Made by a program: the position numbers and the translations under genes. This document shows, piece by piece, positions 1 through 6,065 of a stretch of DNA of 7,355 nt (its first letter is position 1; every line of letters begins with the position of its first letter). This DNA comes from Clostridiales bacterium. GTDB lineage: Bacteria > Bacillota > Clostridia > Oscillospirales > Acutalibacteraceae. The notes below the pieces were generated by a model. The model made no database searches. It was given only the letters and a program-made list of their open reading frames with translations, and had not been told where the DNA came from. The stretch is taken from the NCBI GenBank assembly GCA_012728445.1, contig JAAYFA010000343.1:1-7355 (forward strand), written 5' to 3'.

Positions 1-2
1 GA

Positions 3-230
3 GTAAAGGCGCACAACCGCTCCAGGTTACAGATAGCCGTTTCCAAGGACGAGGGCAAAACATGGCAATTCACACCGTTGGAGCTTGACAAAAATGGTAT
101 CAGGGACAGCGGCTATTCGGCTATCACCGAGGGACCGGACGGGAGTATCTACGTCACCTACAGTTACGATGACGAAAACGTTATGAATAATATCCGTTGC
201 GCAACGATAAAAAAACATGATGACAATTAG
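3..230 (+). CDS. C-terminal end of a BNR/Asp-box sialidase-like protein (partial)
   Basis: A frame open from the left edge ends at TAG 228-230 and gives 75 residues; the start lies outside the window. The visible part has one Asp-box, SKDEGKTW, matching S-x-D-x-G-x-T-W. About 20 residues later comes a strand pattern, GYSAITEGPDGSIYVTYSY, that is typical of the last blade of BNR_2-type sialidase propellers. In that family such proteins are exo-sialidases or related glycoside-processing enzymes. The catalytic Arg triad and the Tyr/Glu nucleophile pair would lie upstream or cannot be assigned here, so activity is not proven. The stop is 14 bases before the next start, with that gene's ribosome binding site in between, so the two are probably co-transcribed. 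Whether the protein is secreted cannot be seen. The family call is fairly firm; the substrate is unknown. Confidence 0.75.
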   Translation, partial: VKAHNRSRLQIAVSKDEGKTWQFTPLELDKNGIRDSGYSAITEGPDGSIYVTYSYDDENVMNNIRCATIKKHDDN

Positions 231-233
231 GTA

Positions 234-239
234 AAGGAG
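234..239 (+). promoter_or_regulatory. Ribosome binding site of the metallophosphatase gene
   Basis: AAGGAG lies five bases before the ATG at 245. The match and spacing are near ideal and fix the start of the 5'-nucleotidase-family gene. Confidence 0.85.
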
Positions 240-244
240 AAGAA

Positions 245-1705
245 ATGAAAGACTTAAAGAAATTGACCATTCTGCATTCGAACGATTTACACGGCGACTT
301 TTTGGCAAAGGAAACGGACGAAAAGCTCTTGGGCGGCGTGTCCATGCTTTCGGGCTACATCAACAAGGTACGGGATGAAGAAAACGCTCTTTACGTCATT
401 TCCGGCGATATGTTCCGCGGGTCGCTGATTGACCAGGAATACCAGGGGATTTCCACCATAGAGATTATGAACCTGCTCGCACCGGATGTGGTCACGCTCG
501 GCAACCATGAGGTGGATTATGGTATCGCACACCTCCTGTTTTTGGAAAAATGTGCCCGCTTTCCCATTATCAATGCCAATATCTACATTACCACAAACCA
601 CGTGCGGATGTTTCGTTCGCACATTATTCTGATGACGGGCGGCATACGCATACTCTTTATCGGTGTGCTGACGAAAGATGTGCTTGCCCAAACCAGGCAG
701 GATGAACTTATTGGTACCTTTGTGGATGTAAACGAAGCAGCGCAGGAAATCGGCAAAATTTGCAACAACTACCGCACGGAGGACATAGATTTTACCGTAT
801 TATTGACGCACATCGGGTTTGAGGAAGATAAAGTACTGGCCGCTAAATTGGACAAAGAGTGGGGCGTTGATATCATTATCGGCGGGCATTCCCACACTCT
901 GCTTTCGGAACCTTTCGTTGTAAACGGCATCCCGATTGTGCAAGCAGCCACGGGCAGTTCGCAAATCGGCCGTTTCGATATTATGGTGGATAGAAATACC
1001 AACGCTATTGATACGTATACATGGGAACTGGTCCCCATAGACGAAGACCATTGTCCGCAAGACAAAGCGCTGGAGCAATTAATCAGAAAATACAAGGAGA
1101 AAACCGACGAAAAATATACCCGTATCGTCACCCGGTTTAAAAGTGAGTTTACCCACCCCGTGCGCAACCAACAAACGCAGCTTGGCAACTTGTTCAGTGA
1201 TATTTTTCAGCAGTCCCTCGGTATTGATATTATGTTGCTGGGCTCCGGCAGTATACGAACAGAGGCGCTCGGGCCAATTTTGGAACTGCAGGATTTACTC
1301 GTTGCCTTCCCGTATGACGATGCCGTTTTCCGTATTAGTGTGACGGGCAAGCAGCTGCGGCAAATGATGTTGTTCGTGCTAAGGGATGAGTCGTTTGAAG
1401 GGCATACGGAGTTTTATCAATTGTCCAAAGGGATATATTTGGAGTATTCCAGAGGCAAACGCACCATTGAACGCTTTACGTTGAACGACGAAGATATTGA
1501 TGACAGCCGCATCTATACCGTTGGTCTGCAGCAGTTCCATTTTAACAATATTGAACAATTTTTCGGCCTTGACCCGGAAGAAATCGCCGCAAACCGCAAA
1601 CCGAAAGTGCTGTCCACATCGACTGTCGATATACTGGACGAGTATCTGTGCCAGGTTGAACTGGTCCAGCCGGTTACCATGGATAGACTGATCATTTTGC
1701 CATAG
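245..1705 (+). CDS. Cytoplasmic 5'-nucleotidase / 2',3'-cyclic phosphodiesterase-family metallophosphatase (UshA/YunD-like)
   Basis: The 486-residue protein has the standard two-domain layout. The N-terminal calcineurin-like metallophosphatase domain (about 7-260) carries the metal-binding motifs: SNDLHG with D14 and H16, SGD with D55, GNHEVDYG with N87, H88 and D91, H189, and GGHSHT with H215 and H217. H88/D91 match the catalytic His-Asp pair of E. coli UshA. The 5_nucleotid_C substrate-binding domain (about 298-486) includes GSGSIR at 333-338, where UshA relatives usually have N-x-G-G-I-R. Such enzymes hydrolyse nucleoside 5'-phosphates, cyclic nucleotides or sugar nucleotides with two divalent metals. 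There is no signal peptide: the first strand of the fold begins at residue 7. It should therefore be cytosolic, like Bacillus YunD and unlike periplasmic UshA. It sits between sialidase-like and oxidoreductase genes, which hints at a sugar-phosphate or nucleotide-sugar substrate, but that is only inference. Confidence 0.9.
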   Translation: MKDLKKLTILHSNDLHGDFLAKETDEKLLGGVSMLSGYINKVRDEENALYVISGDMFRGSLIDQEYQGISTIEIMNLLAPDVVTLGNHEVDYGIAHLLFLEKCARFPIINANIYITTNHVRMFRSHIILMTGGIRILFIGVLTKDVLAQTRQDELIGTFVDVNEAAQEIGKICNNYRTEDIDFTVLLTHIGFEEDKVLAAKLDKEWGVDIIIGGHSHTLLSEPFVVNGIPIVQAATGSSQIGRFDIMVDRNTNAIDTYTWELVPIDEDHCPQDKALEQLIRKYKEKTDEKYTRIVTRFKSEFTHPVRNQQTQLGNLFSDIFQQSLGIDIMLLGSGSIRTEALGPILELQDLLVAFPYDDAVFRISVTGKQLRQMMLFVLRDESFEGHTEFYQLSKGIYLEYSRGKRTIERFTLNDEDIDDSRIYTVGLQQFHFNNIEQFFGLDPEEIAANRKPKVLSTSTVDILDEYLCQVELVQPVTMDRLIILP

Positions 1706-1737
1706 ATTGAGGATTGAAAATTATCTAAAGGGTGAGT

Positions 1738-3429
1738 ATGTTGAAAACCATTGAATATTCGACAGAGTTTTGCGGGGGCGGTGGCGGAATCGCCGGCTTA
1801 TGTGCGGCTATTGCGGCGGCAAGGCATGGGGCAAAGACCGTGCTGGTGCACGACCGCCCCGTTTTGGGCGGCAACGCCTCAAGTGAAATTCGTATGTGGA
1901 TTTGCGGCGCACGCGGCCAAGATAACCGGGAAACCGGTATTGTCGAAGAGCTCATGTTGGAAAACTTCTATCAAAACGCGGGGCTGAAGTACACCTTATG
2001 GGACAGCGTGCTCTCCGAAAAGGCAATGCTCGAGCCAAACTTAACCTTGCTTTTAAACACAAGCTGTTTTGAAGCCAAGACGCAGAACAGCAAAATAAAA
2101 AGCATCAAAGCCTGGCAGCCGAATGCCGAAACCTTTCATGTCATTAAGGCGGAATATTTTGCCGATTGTTCCGGGGATTCGATTTTAGCACCGCTGACGG
2201 GTGCCGAGTTTATGCAAGGTCGTGAATCCAAGGCGGACTTTAACGAATCCATTGCCCATGACGAGCCGGACAGCAAAACCATGGGCATGAGTTGCCTGTT
2301 CCAAACAAGGGAAACGACATCGAGAAAAACCTTCATCCCACCCACATGGGCATACAAATACCCCACCGAAGAGGATTTGGCTCATAAGGGGCATAACACA
2401 GAAACCAACTTTTGGTGGATTGAAATCGGCGGAGAAGACGACTGCATACACGACACGGATAAGTGCCGCGACGAACTGCTCAAAATCGCCTACGGCGTAT
2501 GGGACCATATGAAAAACCATGGCGACCACGGCGTGGACAACTGGGAGCTGGAATGGATTGGCTTTTTACCCGGCAAGCGGGAAAGCCGCCGTTATACAGG
2601 CAAACATATCATCACGCAGAACGATGTGCAAAGTGAAGGTCGGTTTGAGGACATTGTAGCTTACGGCGGTTGGCCGATAGACGACCACTTCCCGGCGGGC
2701 TTTTATTACACTGCAGGAGACCTTGCCGTGGACACCCACGCACCGTCTCCTTGGGGTATTCCGCTGCGCAGCCTGTATTCAAACAATATCGAAAACCTCG
2801 TTTTTGCCGGGCGCAATATTAGCGCCACCCACGCCGCCATGAGTTCATCGCGCGTAATGGCGACCTGCGGCATTATGGGGCAAGCTATCGGCACGGCTGT
2901 TGCCATGGCTATTAGTGAAAACGCATCACTTGAACAAATTAATATCGCCGCCCTACAGCAAAAGCTGATGGACGACGACTGCTATATTCCTTGGCACAAC
3001 CGCCGGGTATCCGCCATTTCTCAAAATGCGCACTGCAGTGCGGACGTTGTTCGTAACGGCATCGACCGGGGCGGAGAAAATTGTTGGGTGGGTAGTGCCG
3101 GCGACTTTATTGAATACACTTTTGAAAAACCGCAAAAAATATCCGGCATCAGGCTCGTTTTTGACAGCGACCTGAACCGGAAATATCAAAATATGCCCTG
3201 CAATTACCCGTTGGTGGAAGAACGCTTTAAACTGCCCAAAACCTTGACAAAAGAGTATAAGATTGTTGGCATAGACAAGGACGGGAAAGAGCATATTACA
3301 CTTGGAACCCTTAACCATCAACGGTTTGTGAGACATGTGGTGGATTGGGAAGTTGTGTCTGTAAAGCTTTACCCCTTGTCAACTTGGGGAGAGGATAAAT
3401 TCAAGATTTTTGGGTTTGAAGTCAGTTGA
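1738..3429 (+). CDS. FAD-dependent oxidoreductase with C-terminal discoidin-like domain
   Basis: This 563-residue protein belongs to the FAD_oxidored-type flavoproteins common in glycan-degradation clusters. The Rossmann ADP-binding motif G-x-G-x-x-G lies at residues 15-20 after a short strand. The conserved DRPVLGGNASSEIR block is at 39-52. The C-terminal FAD-contact block, AGRNISATHAAMSSSRVM, is at 357-374 and is followed by MGQAIGTAVA. Residues from about 430 to the end form a separate beta-rich module (GENCWVGSAGDFIEYTF... ISGIRLVFD) resembling a discoidin or carbohydrate-binding fold. There is no signal peptide, so it is cytoplasmic. The family is thought to oxidise sugars or glycosides; the substrate is unknown. 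ATG 1738 is preferred, with AAGG at 1728-1731 six bases away. GTG 1732 is in frame two codons earlier but touches that ribosome binding site. The gene follows the metallophosphatase by 32 bases, probably in the same operon. Confidence 0.85.
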   Translation: MLKTIEYSTEFCGGGGGIAGLCAAIAAARHGAKTVLVHDRPVLGGNASSEIRMWICGARGQDNRETGIVEELMLENFYQNAGLKYTLWDSVLSEKAMLEPNLTLLLNTSCFEAKTQNSKIKSIKAWQPNAETFHVIKAEYFADCSGDSILAPLTGAEFMQGRESKADFNESIAHDEPDSKTMGMSCLFQTRETTSRKTFIPPTWAYKYPTEEDLAHKGHNTETNFWWIEIGGEDDCIHDTDKCRDELLKIAYGVWDHMKNHGDHGVDNWELEWIGFLPGKRESRRYTGKHIITQNDVQSEGRFEDIVAYGGWPIDDHFPAGFYYTAGDLAVDTHAPSPWGIPLRSLYSNNIENLVFAGRNISATHAAMSSSRVMATCGIMGQAIGTAVAMAISENASLEQINIAALQQKLMDDDCYIPWHNRRVSAISQNAHCSADVVRNGIDRGGENCWVGSAGDFIEYTFEKPQKISGIRLVFDSDLNRKYQNMPCNYPLVEERFKLPKTLTKEYKIVGIDKDGKEHITLGTLNHQRFVRHVVDWEVVSVKLYPLSTWGEDKFKIFGFEVS

Positions 3430-3442
3430 TTGTTCTGCTTTC

Positions 3443-3522
3443 TTGAAACACAGCGATCATTTTTGAACAAGCTAATAAAAATAGTCGGCATATTTTTTTC
3501 TTTGAAGATTACTGTGTTTCAA
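3443..3522. repeat. Perfect 11-bp inverted repeat with arms 58 bases apart
   Basis: TTGAAACACAG at 3443-3453 is repeated inverted as CTGTGTTTCAA at 3512-3522. The pair occupies most of the gap between the flavoprotein and the esterase. The loop is too long and the downstream side lacks a T-run, so it is a poor intrinsic terminator. It could be two operator half-regions that allow DNA looping, a long-range RNA stem, or the ends of a tiny element. No flanking target duplication is visible. Confidence 0.6.
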
Positions 3523-3528
3523 TAATAT
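3502..3528 (+). promoter_or_regulatory. Weak candidate promoter upstream of the esterase
   Basis: TTGAAG (3502-3507) and TAATAT (3523-3528) are each 4/6 matches to the sigma-A boxes, with a short 15-base spacer. The right arm of the 11-bp inverted repeat fills the spacer, the expected place for a repressor site. The 110-base gap before the esterase makes a local promoter plausible, but the match alone is weak. Confidence 0.25.
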
Positions 3529-3539
3529 TTCATTAGAAA

Positions 3540-5519
3540 ATGGAGGTGGTCGTTATAAATATATCCGATATCAGCAAAATGAGTAGCAGCAATATCGTAA
3601 GTGTGAACCCCAATCAACTTGAAATATATGCGGATAGCATTACTTTGGATAATCTGGCGCAAGGCGACAAAGCCCGTGATAAAATTCGGGATGAAGCTTC
3701 ACTAAAGCGGCACCAAGCGGCTGTGAAAGCGTCTTTTGAGCGGGCTATTTGCGGTTTGCCCAATCCGGGCAAAGTAAATACCACCATAACAAATACTTTT
3801 ACCACAGGCAACTTAATCTGTGAATCGTTGATATTGGAAACACTGCCGGGTTATTTTGCAACCGCCAATATCTATAAACCGGCCGATGCAAAGGGTAAGC
3901 TGCCTGCGGTGCTGATGGTATGCGGCCATTCTGCCCAAGGACGAATGGAAACGGTTTACCAGCGTGTGCAGCGAACCATCGCTTCTGCCGGATTTGTTGT
4001 AATGGGGCTGGACCCAATAGGCCAAGGCGAGCGTTTTAGTTATTTGGAGGATGGGCGGCACATACCGGCTGTTGCGCCTTGCACCAATGAACATGATTAC
4101 GCCGGTGTTCAATGCCTTTTGGCCGGGGTAAGCATCACACGCTATTTTGTTCATGACGGCATATGCGCACTGGACTACCTTGCATCCCGTGATGATGTGG
4201 ATGCCGATAAAATAGGCGTAACAGGCTCCAGCGGAGGCGGTACGCAAACATCTATGTTGATGATGGCCGCACCGGAAAAAATTGCCGCTGCGGCACCCGC
4301 TACTTTTATTTCGGACCGTAAAGCAATTTTATATAGCAGACAGGCCCAGGACCTGGAGCAAATATGGCCGGGTATGGTAAAGGATGGCTTTGACCATGCG
4401 GATATTTTGGCTTGCATGGTCCCCAAACCGGTTATGCTATTAACGGTCGATTCGGACTTTTTCCCGCTTGAAGGTGCCCACCGAACGATTGAAAAAACAA
4501 AAAGACTCTGGGAACTGTCCGGCAGCGGGGATAAGCTTGAAATCTGCACGGATACCTCGGGACATGCCTATACCTTCACACTGGCGAACGCCGCAGCGGA
4601 CTTCTTCTCCCGCGCACTCAAAGGTGTACCATGTAAAGCGCTTGAAGATATGGAAACGCTGGAGGAAGAAAAGCTGTACGCAACCAAAACAGGTCAAGTG
4701 GTAACATCCCTCCACTCCCGTATCATCCACGACTTTGTTCTGGACGAATTACAAGAAATAAACGAGCAAAACTCAAAAATAAATTTTGAAACTCGACGAA
4801 TATCGGCACGCAATTTTATTAAAACACAGGCTGAAAATTATAAGCCTTATCCCTTATACATCAAGCAAAAATATGCGCCCCAAAATGGGGAGTTTAGCGT
4901 TTACAATTTAGACATGGAGCTTTACACTTGGTACCAGCAAGAGGGTATACATAACTTTGGTATTTACTTTAATAAATGTTCAACCAAGCCGAGCAAAACA
5001 ATCATTGCGGTTTGGGACGGGGGAACCACTTTGCTGCACAAGCACCTCGACGAAGTGATGGATTTATGCGAGCAGGGCTACGGGGTGTTTGTGGTTGACT
5101 TAACGGGCACAGGCACGGTCAGCGATGGGCTGTATAATGCCGGTCAACCCGACTATTACTATACACGCATGAATACCTTTTGCACAAACTTGCTCGTCAA
5201 CGGTGATAATCTACCCGCCATGCGTGTGCGGGGACTTATAAAAGCAATAGATGTTGCGGAAAGTTTTGCAGGCAAAGGCGCAGAAATCAGCGTTTTAACC
5301 CACGGCGCTTTTAATCTTTATGCCTTAATGGCAAAAATGATGGATGCCCGCATTCATCATGTAGATGAGAGGACACCACTAGAGAGTGTTAAAAAGTTTG
5401 CCCAGCGGAAGTATTATAACCATAACAACATTTTTGCGATTTTGATGCCGGGGATGTTGCGGGAATTTGATTTGGATGAGTTGAGAAGATTTTGTGATTA
5501 CCAACAAAAGTCAAAATAG
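3540..5519 (+). CDS. Two-domain alpha/beta-hydrolase, acetylxylan-esterase-like, with degenerate second hydrolase domain
   Basis: The 659-residue frame encodes two alpha/beta-hydrolase units. The first (about 85-370) is complete: strand-rich LPAVLMVCGHSAQG, then GLDPIGQGER, the nucleophile elbow GSSGGG at 229-234 with Ser231, a likely acid Asp306 in DSDFFP, and His342 in SGHAYT. This pattern fits carbohydrate-ester hydrolases of the acetylxylan-esterase/dienelactone-hydrolase clan, which remove acyl groups from sugars. The second unit (about 460-640) repeats the fold: TIIAVWDGG, GVFVVDLTGTG, then ISVLTHGAFNLYALMA. Its elbow position (T587-H588-G589-A590) has no serine, so it is probably not catalytic. 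No signal peptide is seen, so it is likely cytosolic. The start is uncertain: ATG 3540 overlaps the ribosome binding site, and the next in-frame ATG (3579) lacks one. It probably deacylates the same imported glycans handled by its upstream neighbours; the substrate is inferred only. Confidence 0.8.
   Translation: MEVVVINISDISKMSSSNIVSVNPNQLEIYADSITLDNLAQGDKARDKIRDEASLKRHQAAVKASFERAICGLPNPGKVNTTITNTFTTGNLICESLILETLPGYFATANIYKPADAKGKLPAVLMVCGHSAQGRMETVYQRVQRTIASAGFVVMGLDPIGQGERFSYLEDGRHIPAVAPCTNEHDYAGVQCLLAGVSITRYFVHDGICALDYLASRDDVDADKIGVTGSSGGGTQTSMLMMAAPEKIAAAAPATFISDRKAILYSRQAQDLEQIWPGMVKDGFDHADILACMVPKPVMLLTVDSDFFPLEGAHRTIEKTKRLWELSGSGDKLEICTDTSGHAYTFTLANAAADFFSRALKGVPCKALEDMETLEEEKLYATKTGQVVTSLHSRIIHDFVLDELQEINEQNSKINFETRRISARNFIKTQAENYKPYPLYIKQKYAPQNGEFSVYNLDMELYTWYQQEGIHNFGIYFNKCSTKPSKTIIAVWDGGTTLLHKHLDEVMDLCEQGYGVFVVDLTGTGTVSDGLYNAGQPDYYYTRMNTFCTNLLVNGDNLPAMRVRGLIKAIDVAESFAGKGAEISVLTHGAFNLYALMAKMMDARIHHVDERTPLESVKKFAQRKYYNHNNIFAILMPGMLREFDLDELRRFCDYQQKSK
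3542..3548 (+). promoter_or_regulatory. Strong ribosome binding site overlapping the annotated esterase start
   Basis: GGAGGTG is an excellent anti-16S match, but it lies inside the first codons of the longest reading frame (ATG 3540). It cannot serve that ATG. It points to a start near 3552-3557, where the in-frame codons are GTT and ATA rather than ATG, GTG or TTG. Confidence 0.7.
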
Positions 5520-5561
5520 TTCGACTATATTATACGAATGTTGGGAAATTTTGAAAAATAC

Positions 5562-5573
5562 TATCAATTGATA
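5562..5573. promoter_or_regulatory. Perfect 12-bp palindrome, probable operator of the toxin-antitoxin promoter
   Basis: TATCAATTGATA is fully self-complementary and ends exactly where the TTGACA -35 box begins. MqsA-type antitoxins repress their own operon through a palindrome, and this operon's antitoxin has the matching HTH domain. Autoregulation at this site is therefore the natural reading. The binding itself is inferred. Confidence 0.55.
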
Positions 5574-5602
5574 TTGACAATCGTTAATTAGTAGTGTAAT
5601 AT
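5574..5602 (+). promoter_or_regulatory. Sigma-A-type promoter of the toxin-antitoxin operon
   Basis: The -35 box TTGACA (5574-5579) is perfect, and TAATAT (5597-5602) follows after 17 bases. TGTAAT at 5595-5600 is a closer -10 sequence but gives a 15-base spacer. The toxin ribosome binding site begins nine bases after the -10, so the leader is short. Confidence 0.65.
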
Positions 5603-5610
5603 AAGGTAGC

Positions 5611-5616
5611 AAGGAG
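5611..5616 (+). promoter_or_regulatory. Ribosome binding site of the toxin, 60 bases before the first canonical start
   Basis: AAGGAG is a strong match, yet no ATG, GTG or TTG in the toxin frame lies at a normal distance. GTT 5625 and ATA 5628 occupy the expected start positions. The ATG at 5617 touches the site, is in another frame and stops after four codons. The placement argues that toxin translation begins upstream of the TTG at 5676. Confidence 0.6.
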
Positions 5617-5675
5617 ATGTTTTTGTTATAAAACTGCATAAATGTAGATCAAGCAGAAGCGATATTCGGAAATTC

Positions 5676-6050
5676 TTGGCTGACATAAAAAAGATATTAT
5701 CAGAAGATGTGTTTGATATTGATTCAGATATTCAGATTCAATATACAAAAAAAGACGAAGATCCCTTGAGCAAATATACAACTCAGAACACTTTACTTGC
5801 GCTGGAATATGACACACGAGATGTTGTGGAAGAACTAAAAAAACTTACGGTTGAAAACTACTATGAATCAATGGTTGACGATAGAGGTGAAGAATGGAAT
5901 TTGTTCCATGTATTCAAAGTAATAATACAAGGGGAAGATATCTACGTTAAAGTGAGGATAAAACGATTGTCAAAAGACATCGTGTTTTGTATATCTTTTC
6001 ATTTTGCTGAGTTCCCAATGATCGAGATGCCATATACAACATCAGTTTGA
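5676..6050 (+). CDS. MqsR-like toxin (putative mRNA interferase), start uncertain
   Basis: From TTG 5676 the protein has 124 residues. It aligns by eye with E. coli MqsR, a RelE-fold endoribonuclease. TLLALEYDTRDVVEELKKLTVENYYESM (39-66) matches the MqsR stretch ending FYKSM, EEWNLFHVF (72-80) matches the WQDVY region, and DIYVKVRI...ISF (88-108) matches VYLKITV...VSF. MqsR's reported key residues Lys56, Gln68 and Tyr81 fall on Glu64, Asn75 and Tyr90, so two of three differ. The usual N-terminal helix appears only if translation starts upstream: the frame is open from 5610 and reads SRSDIRKFLADIKKIL just before and across the TTG. A strong ribosome binding site at 5611-5616 supports that, although the codons at the right spacing are GTT and ATA. 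The toxin precedes its antitoxin by 15 bases, as in mqsRA. AT-rich composition unlike the left cluster suggests transfer. Activity is not demonstrated. Confidence 0.72.
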   Translation: MADIKKILSEDVFDIDSDIQIQYTKKDEDPLSKYTTQNTLLALEYDTRDVVEELKKLTVENYYESMVDDRGEEWNLFHVFKVIIQGEDIYVKVRIKRLSKDIVFCISFHFAEFPMIEMPYTTSV

Positions 6051-6065
6051 AAGGATGAATGAGTA

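Noticed and set aside
287..691. 134-codon minus-strand frame inside the metallophosphatase
   Set aside because: It lies antisense to a gene with all family motifs intact, gives no recognisable domain and has no separate promoter. It is a shadow.
1732..1737. GTG 1732 as start of the flavoprotein
   Set aside because: The only ribosome binding site (AAGG 1728-1731) touches it; the ATG two codons later has proper spacing.
2953..3336. 127-codon minus-strand frame inside the flavoprotein C-terminal domain
   Set aside because: It is an antisense shadow of a domain with clear beta-strand patterning in the sense frame.
3443..3522. Insertion sequence or MITE bounded by the 11-bp inverted repeat
   Set aside because: No target-site duplication flanks the arms, no transposase is present, and no second copy is seen in the window.
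3443..3522. Rho-independent terminator after the flavoprotein
   Set aside because: The 58-base loop is too long and no T-run follows the right arm.
3813..4247. 144-codon minus-strand frame inside the esterase
   Set aside because: It is antisense to the conserved catalytic domain; its translation shows no domain pattern.
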